DNA from: Bacteroidia bacterium
GTDB lineage: Bacteria > Bacteroidota > Bacteroidia > J057
Direction: 5' to 3'
DNA length: 64,000 nucleotides
Assembly (NCBI GenBank): GCA_030430575.1
Contig: JAUIKF010000028.1
Location: 1 to 64,000 of the forward strand
Shown one piece after another: positions 17,101 to 25,170 of the stretch (position 1 is its first letter; the number at the start of each line of letters is the position of its first letter). The translations under genes were made by a program, and so were the position numbers. A model generated the notes under the pieces. It was not told where the DNA came from. It did no database searches and worked only from the letters and a program-made list of their open reading frames with translations.

Positions 17101-17832
17101 ACACAACAGGAAGTAGGCAAGCCATGCGTTTTGTATCCACTGAAGGCCCGGGATTCCTCCCGCGCCTAAGCACGCAAAGAGCAGAACCGCTCCGCTGCTG
17201 CTGCTCATATACGCCGAAATACTGGCGTATTTAGGTTTTTTGCCCATATACACACTCCCTCCCCACAATAATCCCGCTACGCCGATCAGCATGAAAAAGC
17301 GATGAATCGCCATCAAGTTCACGGCAGCATACACGCCGAGAAAGCCTATACCCAACACCAAGGCAATCGCGCCCAAGGTGCCAATCCAATTCTCGGCGAA
17401 TCGCTTTTCCACTACCCGCCAGAATTCTGGCGTGGTCTGACGTTTCTTCGGAGCGGTAGCTGTTTTGGCAATTGTCTTTTCCCTTCGGGGGGCAGTAGGC
17501 GCATTGATAACAGCAAGCGGCTTCTCCTTTTGGCGGGGCGGAGGATTAACGGGTGTCCGCTGCGGTACTGGTTTCGGCGGCGGCGGTTTGGATTCGATCG
17601 GCGGCCGAGAAGGAGTTTTTTCAGCGGCCTTTTCAGGCGCTTGTTTTGCAATCGACGGAGGGGCAGTGGCCTGAATAGGGCCTTGCCCTTGAAGCATGGC
17701 TTCTGCCCGTCGCAGGCGGGTCTGAAGCTTGTGGAGTTCAAGGGTCAGCTCCTTGATTTTTTGAGAATTTCCCGACTGCCTAGCGAATAAGGCAATGGTA
17801 GCGAGAATGAGGAGAACGGTTAGGACTTCCAT
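14143..17832 (-). CDS. DUF2339 multi-spanning membrane protein
   Basis: A 1229-residue protein. It opens with a membrane anchor (MEVLTVLLILATIALFARQ), then a coiled coil (about 25-50), a proline/lysine-rich linker (about 55-125) and the family's entry motif FAENWIGTLGAIALVLGIGF near residue 148. The rest is about thirty transmembrane helices in a row, as expected for DUF2339. The family's function is unknown; its size and topology suggest an envelope scaffold or transporter, but no active site is visible. Its stop codon overlaps array A and its start faces array B, so repeats enclose it on both sides. Confidence 0.8.
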   Translation of the reverse strand: MEVLTVLLILATIALFARQSGNSQKIKELTLELHKLQTRLRRAEAMLQGQGPIQATAPPSIAKQAPEKAAEKTPSRPPIESKPPPPKPVPQRTPVNPPPRQKEKPLAVINAPTAPRREKTIAKTATAPKKRQTTPEFWRVVEKRFAENWIGTLGAIALVLGIGFLGVYAAVNLMAIHRFFMLIGVAGLLWGGSVYMGKKPKYASISAYMSSSSGAVLLFACLGAGGIPGLQWIQNAWLAYFLLCVGILVNLYLGYVGKKQVFAALHVMLSLVALGVGQMYAAPDNLFIFGTGAVVAVFGIALTFRHKWQYHLLAIILAFFLFHVNWYVNATGFGTIELTRFQHLMAMGSIILVGIFAVLAHYREAYETPKLDLLPFVTHLLNWALILSSLLPHTTGSRWKTLLIFCGGISLFWLARKARELRIPWLYRTDSVVSVVMCAAAIGTLFTWQWTLLPIAALVFGLAIVFMLVMEWEKEEFLYRIGAILLHGALLTVAIAAILALGANGRATIGESVIVLITALAAIAFHLFTEYKGQYSDQVFGTSPFENQAVYSLTGWFGAAMLGLVMFMLMPYVWGMWVIGAMMIGVMMVYTKLPSSSLRLGLQIAMGIGLVTFGVYVGTEASDSDSYLGHLANYLPLVLVFGAAMVFRLEKKGVSIAALAFALLIPMVYLPWFGEGNVEIIAVTTLMVAFIYLGRRFSPPTFDLAAHLSFVLVFGVFIGTIMLASDFGGRPDTWELILAVGAFWVMMAAYLFLPAKHPDASPNYPLAGIWITISSLALTFLIGTQSIFSHYLILLPALGMLYLQTKPAYRQLRSGAIALPILLGILYLPNLIETYQGIHALVSGAPYLLIGLFAATSSRQSPTDQVFPRLGIYMTGLLLFFLTFVLLEPIHSTLVGVSWLTLSLVALGLAQFLRMRWRDEIEEKGMHDRYLLHVGYMFMAMAIVAHSVAYFSIETEMIGIPVPWLAAALSLSVLAIWILVKKPAKEPIYGSWKWAHPLLVEVLLLWGLTILFVEVKQVEWLPAVWVVIAGLCLAIGNLKPDRFSRLRAYALLLSAGTALIIMFHAAMVIRVETPFISSDSLGLAIGIVMLFVFIYLFYVEGNLSNVRLPEPIDELMPIVKSLDQYRNYILLFPTLIATAVFLYCSFEHQVLTLLWMVECFAIFSLSIVLRDHFFRYTAMACVGVCMIRLPFFDLQHAGTLERALSLVGVGVILIVMDYVYKRFKHRFDG

Positions 17833-17868
17833 GGGGCTTGGTACGGGAGGAAGGGAGAAAGAGTTTTT

Positions 17869-18153
17869 GAGACCGCTCGCCCTTCGGGCTCGCTGCGGGA
17901 GGCGAGACCGTTCGGCCTTGCGGCCTCACTGCGAGATCGCTCGAAGACTCGCTGAGAGACTAAAGGCAGGGTATTGTTCTTATCTCACAGCATAGAGACA
18001 TCTCCCATCGCACACGGGGATTCCCCACCTAGCCGACTTCGAAGAGGTCTCTTGTCTCGTAGCGAAGGCGAGTCTTCGAGCCGAGCGGTCTCGCAGTGAG
18101 GAGCTTTGCGACGAACGATCTCGCCTCTCGCAGCGAGCGAAGCGAGCGGTCTC
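17869..18153. repeat. GC-rich hairpin-spacer array B, two arms pointing outward
   Basis: The left end GAGACCGCTC is at 17869-17878 and the right end GAGCGGTCTC is about 18143-18153. Units on the left are reverse complement to units on the right. Spacers include GCCCTTCGGGC and GGCCTTGCGGCC, both perfect small hairpins. The centre (about 17960-18060) contains both centre types seen elsewhere, TGCCTTTAGTCTC (reversed here) and CTCTTGTCTCGTAGCG. The right end abuts the TAG stop of the M1 peptidase gene (complement CTA at 18154-18156). The left end lies 37 bp upstream of the DUF2339 start. Confidence 0.8.
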
Positions 18154-20469
18154 CTACCGAGGGCCGTCTTTCTCCTTATCTGCGCGCTTTTTGCGCTGCA
18201 TGGGATTCTCCTTCTGCTTTTGCTTAAAGAGCTGAAAGCGAGTCGGTTGGGGACGTGGGGGCCAATAATTATTGCCCGTATCGACATCAGCTGTCTCGCG
18301 ATAAGGGTCCAAGACAATGCTCTCCAGCTCTTTTTCGAGGATGAACACCTTGCTCACGCTATCGGCATTGTGTTTCCAGATTTCAGCAGGGATACGGACT
18401 TCCTCCTTTGTCCCATCGGTATAGGTGAATTCGAGGATGACCGGCATGACCAGTTTGCCCTTATTTTTGAACCGCAATTCATAATAATTTACGTCCATTT
18501 GCAGGACTTTTTGCTCATCTGCGGTTAGGGAATCCAGGTAACTCTTGTATTCCTGCTGATCGAGGATAGATACCCCATGAGGATCGTATTCATTGTAAAA
18601 ATCCTTCATTTCAGGGTCGCGCTCCGTCACAGTCTCTTTGACACTTTCGCGGTTGCGAATATCGCCGATAAAGGGGCGCGTTTCCGCTTCTTCTTTCCGG
18701 GAAATGGCATTTTCAACATCAGGGTCACGCGTATCCATGCGGAACCATTTGACCTCATCGAGGGCGATGTCCACATGGTCGGTGGTATAAAACCAGCCCC
18801 GCCAGAACCAGTCCAGGTCCACGCCAGAAGCGTCTTCCATCGTGCGGAAGAGGTCCGCAGGCGTAGGGTGTTTAAACGCCCAGCGGCGGCAGTATTCCTT
18901 GAAAGCGTAGTCAAATAACTCACGACCCATCACCGTCTCACGGAGGATGTTCAGCGCCGTCGCAGGCTTGGCATAGGCATTATTACCAAACTGATGAATG
19001 GACTCCGAATTGGTCATGATGGGCGAGATGAAATTCTTGTCGCCGCCCATATAATCGGTGATTTTGTAGGCTGGGCCACGACGTGAGGGATAGTCACGCT
19101 CCCATTCTACCTCCGTAAGGTACTGGACAAAGGTATTGAGGCCTTCGTCCATCCAGGTCCACTGGCGTTCATCGGAATTGATGATCATGGGAAAAAAGTT
19201 GTGGCCCACCTCGTGGATGATCACGCCGATCATGCCGTACTTGGTGCGTTCGGAGTAGGTGCCATCATCTTCTGGCCTTCCGCCATTGAAGCAGATCATG
19301 GGATATTCCATGCCGATGCGGTCCGTATGGACTGAGATAGCGACGGGATAGGGATAGTCTACGGTATATTTAGAATAAACCTCCAAGGTATGTGCGACGA
19401 CGCGGGTGGAGTACTTTTCCCAAAGCGGATTGCCTTCTTTGGGATAATAGGACATCGCCAAAACCGTCCGGTCGCCAAACTTCACGCCTACAGCGTCCCA
19501 GATAAACTTCCGCGAGGAAGCAAAGGCGAAGTCCCGGACATTCTCTGCATAATAAGTCCACGTCTTCTGCTCCGTCGTCACCGATTTTTCGTTTTCCAAG
19601 GCCTCCTCAGGCGTCACAATCATGACAGGCGTATCGGATGCCTTGGCCTTCTCCAAGCGCTTGCGCTGGGTAGGGGTCAGCACTTGTTTAGGGTATTGCC
19701 AAAGGCCGGTAGAAGCCACGACGTGATCCGCAGGCACTGTGATCGCTACCTTATAATCGCCAAAGGGAAGGGTAAATTCGCCGCGGCCCAAGAACTGCTT
19801 ATTTTGCCAGCCATCGACTTCATTATAGACACACATCCGAGGGAAAAACTGGGCAATGGTGTAGAGATAGTTCCCTTCTTCCGGGAAATATTCATAGCCT
19901 GAGCGACCGCCGATCTCCATACGGTTATTGATATTATACCACCATTTGACGCGGAAGCTATAGCTAGCACCTGCGGCTAAGGGCGATGGTAAGTCCACCC
20001 GCATCATCGTGTAATTGATGACATGGTGAAGGTCCTTGCCTTCGGTGTCTTTGACTTCTTCGATTTTGAAACCTCCATCAAACTTGGCGAGGTCATGCAT
20101 ACGCTTGATATTGGTGACATCCATCCGCTGCTGGATATTGCCACTGCTGACCAGTTTGGTCTGGGAATCCTTGGCGCGCATGTTCTGGTCTAGTTGTAGC
20201 CAGAGGTAGCGCAATTCGTCTGGAGAATTGTTGTGATAGGTAATGGTTTCAGTCCCGTAAATGCGCTGATTGACGTCATCCAGGGTGATTTCCATCTCAT
20301 AGTCAGCCTTCTGCTGCCAATATTCGTGGCCTGCATCGCCAGCCGCATTGCGATAGCCATTAGGGGTAGGTAGCTCCTGATCGAGTTGCTGAAAGGGGTG
20401 GGGGGTGATTTGAGCCGTTGCAAACAAGGTCAAACCAAGGAAAAGGGAGAGGAAAGTAGTAGTTCTCAT
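18154..20469 (-). CDS. M1 family zinc metallopeptidase
   Basis: A 771-residue exported aminopeptidase-like protein. The start at 20469 gives signal peptide MRTTTFLSLFLGLTLFATAQ. The zinc site HEVGHNFFP lies near residue 420, and the third ligand glutamate is in WTWMDEGLNTF 18 residues later, the HEXXH-(X18)-E pattern of clan MA/M1. In place of the GxMEN exopeptidase motif there is IGMEYP, as in the Bacteroidota branch of the family, so substrate preference is unclear. The C-terminal tail is strongly basic (KQKQKENPMQRKKRADKEK). The gene follows the HupE-like gene by 8 bp on the same strand and forms an operon with it; a DUF6702 gene is divergent. Confidence 0.85.
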   Translation of the reverse strand: MRTTTFLSLFLGLTLFATAQITPHPFQQLDQELPTPNGYRNAAGDAGHEYWQQKADYEMEITLDDVNQRIYGTETITYHNNSPDELRYLWLQLDQNMRAKDSQTKLVSSGNIQQRMDVTNIKRMHDLAKFDGGFKIEEVKDTEGKDLHHVINYTMMRVDLPSPLAAGASYSFRVKWWYNINNRMEIGGRSGYEYFPEEGNYLYTIAQFFPRMCVYNEVDGWQNKQFLGRGEFTLPFGDYKVAITVPADHVVASTGLWQYPKQVLTPTQRKRLEKAKASDTPVMIVTPEEALENEKSVTTEQKTWTYYAENVRDFAFASSRKFIWDAVGVKFGDRTVLAMSYYPKEGNPLWEKYSTRVVAHTLEVYSKYTVDYPYPVAISVHTDRIGMEYPMICFNGGRPEDDGTYSERTKYGMIGVIIHEVGHNFFPMIINSDERQWTWMDEGLNTFVQYLTEVEWERDYPSRRGPAYKITDYMGGDKNFISPIMTNSESIHQFGNNAYAKPATALNILRETVMGRELFDYAFKEYCRRWAFKHPTPADLFRTMEDASGVDLDWFWRGWFYTTDHVDIALDEVKWFRMDTRDPDVENAISRKEEAETRPFIGDIRNRESVKETVTERDPEMKDFYNEYDPHGVSILDQQEYKSYLDSLTADEQKVLQMDVNYYELRFKNKGKLVMPVILEFTYTDGTKEEVRIPAEIWKHNADSVSKVFILEKELESIVLDPYRETADVDTGNNYWPPRPQPTRFQLFKQKQKENPMQRKKRADKEKDGPR

Positions 20470-20477
20470 AATTGTAT

Positions 20478-21086
20478 TTACCAAAAGGATCTTTCTATCA
20501 TGTAATATATGGCAAAGCCCGCAGCGATAATTGAGGAGCTAAATACCCAAGTCCGTTGCTTCATCCCTAGACGACTCAGCCCATAGGCCAGCCCAAGGAT
20601 GATGGCAACAATGAGCAGTTGCCCCACTTCCACCCCAATATTAAATCCCAATAAGGGTTCTAATAGGCTTTCGTCCATGCCCAACATCGCTTTCAATTTC
20701 TCCGAAAATCCTAACCCGTGAATCATCCCAAAAAAGAGGGCAATGCCGTAATTGATGCTTTGGCGTAAGTCAAACAGTGCGGAAGGTTTTTGCTCAAAAA
20801 ATCCGGGTTTTCTGCCCTGCCATATATTATTGAAGGCAGTCAGTAGAATCGTCACAGCAATAAAAAACTCTACAATATTACTGGGAATCGAGACGAGATT
20901 TAAGGTCGAAAGAATCAAGGTCAGGGAATGGCCTATGGTAAAAGCTGTGACCAGCACAGTGATTCTTTTCCATTCTTTCAACTGATACAAGGCACAGAGA
21001 GCCACAAGGAATAGGATATGGTCGAATGCACCAATATCTACAATGTGTTTGAAACCTAGGCGGAAATACAGTTCAAAGGTGGACAT
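20478..21086 (-). CDS. HupE/UreJ-like membrane protein
   Basis: A 202-residue protein with six or seven membrane helices. The ATG at 21086 (MSTFELYFRLGFKHIVD) is chosen because the open frame upstream of it is repeat-derived. Characteristic segments are HIVDIGAFDHILFLVALCAL, TAFTIGHSLTL and FGMIHGLGF; the conserved histidines and aspartate resemble those of HupE/UreJ metal permeases and rhomboid-like relatives. A role in metal transport is possible but this Bacteroidota version has no hydrogenase or urease nearby. It is eight bases upstream of the M1 peptidase gene and divergent from the DUF6702 gene, a grouping I recall from other Bacteroidota. Confidence 0.75.
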   Translation of the reverse strand: MSTFELYFRLGFKHIVDIGAFDHILFLVALCALYQLKEWKRITVLVTAFTIGHSLTLILSTLNLVSIPSNIVEFFIAVTILLTAFNNIWQGRKPGFFEQKPSALFDLRQSINYGIALFFGMIHGLGFSEKLKAMLGMDESLLEPLLGFNIGVEVGQLLIVAIILGLAYGLSRLGMKQRTWVFSSSIIAAGFAIYYMIERSFW

Positions 21087-21230
21087 AGGAGTAAATTCTG
21101 AATGATAAAATGAATAGATGAATAAATGATAAAATATTATCCCCTCTTTCACCATTTATCTAGCAACTCATAATCTTCTGATCACTTCCCAAAGTAATTG
21201 ATTAATTTAGGGAAGTAAAAATAATCCCCT

Positions 21231-21725
21231 ATGTCGTTGTTGATAATTTGCTTACAACTTCTCCTATTTGTGCCAAATACACCGGCACATGATTTCTATT
21301 ATGGACATTGCACCATAGACTATTATACTGATAGTCAGAGCATTGGGGTCAGCCTCAATTTGGATATAGAAAACCTCGAAGAGGTTTTGGAAGCGCAAGG
21401 CACCGGAAGGCTTTTCTTGGGAGAGAAAAATGAAGCGCCCCTCGTCGAGGAATACCTCAACCGCTATTTACATGACCATTTCAACCTGGAAGTAAATGGG
21501 AAGCCTGCTGCGTTTGAATACCTGGGGAAGGATCCCAAGATAGATGTTCTTTGGTGCTTTCTAGAGGTGACGGATGTCCCATCACTCTCTTCTCTCAAAG
21601 TGGAGAACACGCTGTTATTTGATCGATTTGATATTCAAACCCATATTTTGAAGGTGCGGGCACACGGAAAGGAGTTCAACGTGATGTTGAACCGAGACAA
21701 GCCTTCAGAGCGTTTTGAGTTTTAA
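21231..21725 (+). CDS. DUF6702 family exported protein
   Basis: A 164-residue protein with signal peptide MSLLIICLQLLLFVPNTPAHD. The mature part is beta-rich, with DFYYGHCTIDYYTDSQSIGV, an N-terminal pattern like the small Bacteroidota family DUF6702, and later LYLNRYLHDHFNLEVNGK-like and WCFLEV segments. Function unknown. It is transcribed away from the HupE/M1 pair across a 144-bp shared upstream region. Its TAA stop overlaps the stop of the convergent TPR gene by three bases, leaving no room for a terminator between them. Confidence 0.65.
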   Translation: MSLLIICLQLLLFVPNTPAHDFYYGHCTIDYYTDSQSIGVSLNLDIENLEEVLEAQGTGRLFLGEKNEAPLVEEYLNRYLHDHFNLEVNGKPAAFEYLGKDPKIDVLWCFLEVTDVPSLSSLKVENTLLFDRFDIQTHILKVRAHGKEFNVMLNRDKPSERFEF

Positions 21726-22474
21726 TTACAATACTGCCGAATCATCCCATAGGCATTGGTATCGCCTAGTTCGCCCGCTTTGCTCCAGTCAAGGCAGGCG
21801 CCGTTGATGTCACCGCCCTGGTATTTGATGTGGGCACGGGCGTTGTAAGCCGTGAAGTCATTGGGGTTCAGAGACACCAGGATATCGAGGTCCTTCACCG
21901 CTCCTTCAAAGTCCTTGATGTTGAGGCGGGCCTCAGCGCGATCCAGGAGGTACTGGGTCTCTTTCGGATTTAAGCGCAAAGCTGTAGTGTAATCGGTGAC
22001 GGCACCACGATAGTCTTGAAGGCCACATTTGGCCTGCGCGCGAAACTTGTAAAACAGCGGATTCTTGGGATTGCCGCGTATAGCAAAATTGAGGTCAGAC
22101 ATGGCCCCGAGGAAGTCTTCCAGCATCAGTCGCGCTACGCCGCGATGAAAATAAGCCTCCACATTTGACGGATCGAGTTCCAGCGCATGCGTGAAGTCCT
22201 GGACGGCACCAGGATACTTTTCAAGCATTTTGCGGGCAAATCCACGATTGAAGTAGGCAAACTTATTGGTCTCATTGAGTTGGAGCACCATACCGAAATC
22301 TATTTCTGCTCCCTCAAAATTTTGGCTTTCCAGGCGTTCGAATCCGCGCTTCATCAGGGCTTTTTCGGTCTGAGCGATGGCGGGGTAACTAGTAAGTAGC
22401 ACAAAGACTATGCAGACTATTTGCTTACCTATAACCCTCCAAAAATCATCTTTTTTTCTATTATTTAATTTCAT
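21722..22474 (-). CDS. tetratricopeptide repeat protein, exported
   Basis: A 250-residue protein with an N-terminal hydrophobic signal (IVCIVFVLLTSYPAIAQ). Six TPR-like units follow, for example FAYFNRGFARKMLEKYPGAV, VEAYFHRGVARLMLEDFLGA and FTAYNARAHIKYQGGDINGA, ending with ACLDWSKAGELGDTNAYGMI. These fold into a protein-binding superhelix in the periplasm or at the outer membrane. No partner is identifiable. Its start codon lies inside a direct repeat (CGAAGTATGAAA on the coding strand) also found 146 bp upstream. Confidence 0.75.
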   Translation of the reverse strand: MKLNNRKKDDFWRVIGKQIVCIVFVLLTSYPAIAQTEKALMKRGFERLESQNFEGAEIDFGMVLQLNETNKFAYFNRGFARKMLEKYPGAVQDFTHALELDPSNVEAYFHRGVARLMLEDFLGAMSDLNFAIRGNPKNPLFYKFRAQAKCGLQDYRGAVTDYTTALRLNPKETQYLLDRAEARLNIKDFEGAVKDLDILVSLNPNDFTAYNARAHIKYQGGDINGACLDWSKAGELGDTNAYGMIRQYCN

Positions 22475-22650
22475 ACTTCGACTGGCTCAGCACAAGTTTC
22501 TATTTTGATTCATTCTTCGAACAGAATGTATCGGCAAAGATAGCCATTCCGCTCAACTGTTTCAAACGGGAAAAAGAGGCAAAACGTATGGGCTTGTACT
22601 GAACTTGCATGCTTGATTTTCATACTTCGACTCCGCTCCGTACAAGTTTT
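22471..22650. repeat. direct repeat TCATACTTCGACT...ACAAGTTT, two copies
   Basis: Copies at 22471-22500 and 22620-22649 share CATACTTCGACT, a short variable CGCTC-like part and ACAAGTTT. The first overlaps the start codon of the TPR gene. The second is followed by TTTTAATTTTCATTTT words up to the promoter of the methyltransferase gene. It looks like a duplicated 5' region or a small dispersed repeat. Confidence 0.55.
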
Positions 22651-22685
22651 AATTTTCATTTTGATTTTAATTTTCATTTATCTAC

Positions 22686-22693
22686 TACCTTTG
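22686..22693 (+). promoter_or_regulatory. Bacteroidota -7 box TACCTTTG ahead of the FkbM methyltransferase
   Basis: An exact match to TAnnTTTG, seven bases before the ATG at 22701. At this spacing transcription would begin at or very near the start codon, giving a leaderless or nearly leaderless mRNA. A TTG lies about 22 bases upstream of the box as a possible -33 element. Confidence 0.6.
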
Positions 22694-22700
22694 CCCCCAA

Positions 22701-23441
22701 ATGAAAAAACTCCTGCAATCCATCCTACAGCGGCTGTTGGGCTTTGAACGGTATCTCTTTGTGTTTTCGCGGTTCAAGATTGCGACCTTGAAGTGGGACC
22801 AAAAGGAAGGCGACTTCAACTATTTCATGAGCATGCTTGCAGACGATGCGGTGGTGTTAGATATAGGTGCCAATATCGGCATCATGACGGGTCTGCTCGC
22901 CCGCAACTGCCCCAAAGGCCATATTCATGCCTTCGAACCTATTCCCGAAAATTTTCGGGCGATGGAGCGCGTCGTGCGTTCGCTAAGAGCAAAGCATGTG
23001 TCCACTTATCAGATGGCCCTGGGCGCAGATATACGAGAAGTAGAGATGCTCATGCCTGTTATGCAAGGCGTGCGCATGCAAGGCTTAAGCCACGTGCAGC
23101 ACGAGACGATTGAGGGGTTTGAGGTGGAGCAATGTCGCTATGTGGTCCAGCAAAAACCCTTGGATGCTTTTGATTTTTGGCAAAAAGGGCCTGTACATGC
23201 CATCAAGATGGATGTCGAAAACTACGAGCAGTTTGTGCTTCAAGGAGCGAAACAATTGCTCACTACCCACCATCCGATCATCTACACGGAGCTTTGGGAC
23301 AATGCTAACCGAGAGAACTGCTTTGCCCTATTGCAGTCACTAGGATATGAGATTTGTGTATTGGTGAATGAACAATTAGAGGTGTTTCAACCTGCGATTC
23401 ACGATCATCAGAATTTCTTTTTTGTAGCGCCAGAAGAATAG
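22701..23441 (+). CDS. FkbM family methyltransferase
   Basis: A 246-residue SAM-dependent methyltransferase. Motif I is VLDIGANIGIMTGLLAR (about residues 53-69), followed by the FkbM-type HAFEPIPENF; the late segment HAIKMDVENYEQFVLQGA, with the acidic residues that follow motif III, is also typical. Such enzymes O-methylate sugars, often in surface polysaccharide or natural-product pathways, but no glycan cluster surrounds this gene and the acceptor is unknown. No signal peptide, so cytoplasmic. It stands alone between a convergent-free upstream promoter and the purB promoter. Confidence 0.8.
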   Translation: MKKLLQSILQRLLGFERYLFVFSRFKIATLKWDQKEGDFNYFMSMLADDAVVLDIGANIGIMTGLLARNCPKGHIHAFEPIPENFRAMERVVRSLRAKHVSTYQMALGADIREVEMLMPVMQGVRMQGLSHVQHETIEGFEVEQCRYVVQQKPLDAFDFWQKGPVHAIKMDVENYEQFVLQGAKQLLTTHHPIIYTELWDNANRENCFALLQSLGYEICVLVNEQLEVFQPAIHDHQNFFFVAPEE

Positions 23442-23613
23442 GCCACGGATTACACAGATTTTCACGGATTATTTATACTTGAGCTTGAGTTTGAACATGA
23501 ACTTGAATTTGAACTTATCTTCTTACCTTTGCGCTTTCTCGAATGAATTAATGATTGCATTTCGCAATGAATAATCAGTCAATCAATAATTAATAATTCT
23601 TCTCCAAGTGTTT
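23442..23613 (+). promoter_or_regulatory. purB upstream region with word arrays and a -7 box
   Basis: It begins with CACGGATT words (23445-23470), then a TTGAACTTGAATTTGAAC array (23478-23518). TACCTTTG at 23524-23531 with a TTG 18 bases upstream is a good Bacteroidota promoter. The leader to the purB start at 23614 is about 75 bases, ending in AATAATTAATAATTC words. No purine riboswitch or other recognised structure was seen. Confidence 0.5.
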
Positions 23614-24969
23614 ATGGAACTTAATCCCCTAACAGCGCTCAGCCCACTCGATGGGCGTTACCAAAAGAAAGTGGCTGCACTAGCACCTTTTTTATCAGAA
23701 TATGCCTTGATCCGCTACCGACTTTGGGTGGAAATTGAGTACTTCATTGCCATGCATGAACTGGAATTGCCCGAATTGCCGGCGCTTACCCCAGAGAAGC
23801 AAGCAGAGCTTCGCAAGCTTTATCAAGACTTTGATATGACCGACGCGCAACGCGTCAAGGAGATCGAAAGCATCACCAACCACGATGTCAAGGCGGTAGA
23901 ATATTTACTCAAAGAAAAGCTACCAGAAGACCTCCAAGACAAAGGAGAATTCATTCACTTTGGTCTTACCTCTCAAGACATCAACAACACGGCCATCCCG
24001 ATGACCTTGCGCGATGCTTTACAGGAATCCTATCTGCCCATGCTTTCAGGGGTCATCGATCAGCTTGGGGAGTATGCAAAAACCTGGAAAGACATCCCTT
24101 TGCTAGCACGTACCCATGGCCAACCCGCTTCGCCTACAACGCTAGGCAAAGAATTTGCCGTCTTTGAGGTGCGGCTCCAGCAGCAATATGACATCCTGCA
24201 AAGCCTTCCCATCCCCGCCAAATTTGGCGGTGCGACGGGCAACCTGAATGCGCATTACTCGGCCTATCCAAACGTGGATTGGAATGCTTTTGCGGATCGG
24301 TTTGTTTCGGAAAAATTAGGCCTTTCCCGTTCCAATCCCACGACACAGATCGACCACTATGACGGCCTGAGTCGCATTTTTGATTGCCTGAAGCGGATCA
24401 ACAGCATCATGACTGACCTTGCCCAAGACGTGTGGCTTTACATCAGTACAGATTATTTTAAGCAAAAAATCAAGGCAGGAGAAGTTGGTTCTTCTACGAT
24501 GCCGCACAAGGTCAATCCGATTGACTTTGAAAATGCCGAAGGCAATTGCGGGCTGTCTACCGCCTTGCTCGAATTTCTGAGTCGCAAGCTCCCCGTCTCA
24601 CGCTTGCAGCGCGACCTGACCGACTCTACTGTCCTCCGAAATATCGGCCCAGCCCTTGGCTATAGCGCCTTGGCGTTGACCTCGCTGAAGCGAGGCCTCG
24701 GCAAGCTCCTCGTCAATCCAGACCGCATCGCCCGCGACCTCGGCAACAACTGGGCCGTGCTTGCCGAACCTATTCAGACCATCCTGCGTCGCATAGGCTA
24801 CCCAGCTCCTTATGAGGCACTCAAAGCCCTTACGCGGGTAAATGCGCACATCGATCAAGCCTCGCTGAAGGTCTTCATCGAGGGACTCGACGTGGCTGAT
24901 TCGGTGAAAGAAGAATTGCTTACCTTACGGCCTGAAACGTATGTGGGGAATGCGCGGAGCGTTCGATAG
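23614..24969 (+). CDS. purB: adenylosuccinate lyase
   Basis: A 451-residue enzyme of purine synthesis. It removes fumarate from SAICAR and from adenylosuccinate in the cytoplasm. The family signature GSSTMPHKVNPIDFENAEG (about residues 294-312) contains the flexible catalytic loop serine. Other fixed parts are NPLTALSPLDGRYQKK at the N-terminus, THGQPASPTTLGKE with the catalytic histidine, and FIHFGLTSQDINNT. The length fits the E. coli-like PurB group. ATG 23614 is preferred to a GTG two codons upstream. No other pur gene is adjacent. Confidence 0.95.
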   Translation: MELNPLTALSPLDGRYQKKVAALAPFLSEYALIRYRLWVEIEYFIAMHELELPELPALTPEKQAELRKLYQDFDMTDAQRVKEIESITNHDVKAVEYLLKEKLPEDLQDKGEFIHFGLTSQDINNTAIPMTLRDALQESYLPMLSGVIDQLGEYAKTWKDIPLLARTHGQPASPTTLGKEFAVFEVRLQQQYDILQSLPIPAKFGGATGNLNAHYSAYPNVDWNAFADRFVSEKLGLSRSNPTTQIDHYDGLSRIFDCLKRINSIMTDLAQDVWLYISTDYFKQKIKAGEVGSSTMPHKVNPIDFENAEGNCGLSTALLEFLSRKLPVSRLQRDLTDSTVLRNIGPALGYSALALTSLKRGLGKLLVNPDRIARDLGNNWAVLAEPIQTILRRIGYPAPYEALKALTRVNAHIDQASLKVFIEGLDVADSVKEELLTLRPETYVGNARSVR

Positions 24970-25151
24970 TTCGAGTGTTCGATAGTTCGAGCGTTTTGTA
25001 TTTGAACCATATAAGAAATATAAGGGCATATAAGAGAAAAGCGTTCACAAATCGCTGATAATCAGCCTAAAAATTGAGTTTGAACTTGTATTTGAATTTG
25101 AACTTTTCCTAATTAACCTTCAATGAACTTATATGCCTTATATGGTTCAAA
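24967..25151. repeat. word arrays GTTCGATA and CATATAAG with inverted arms after purB
   Basis: Four GTTCGA words (24968-24997) begin inside the purB stop codon. Next, TTGAACCATATAAG and further ATATAAG words (about 25002-25036) are matched in reverse by CTTATATGCCTTATATGGTT (about 25127-25148), enclosing a segment that includes TTTGAATTTGAAC words. The right arm overlaps the region just before the start of the DUF819 gene, so the hairpin would span the whole intergenic gap. Confidence 0.65.
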
Positions 25152-25170
25152 AAATTACCATAATCTCATC

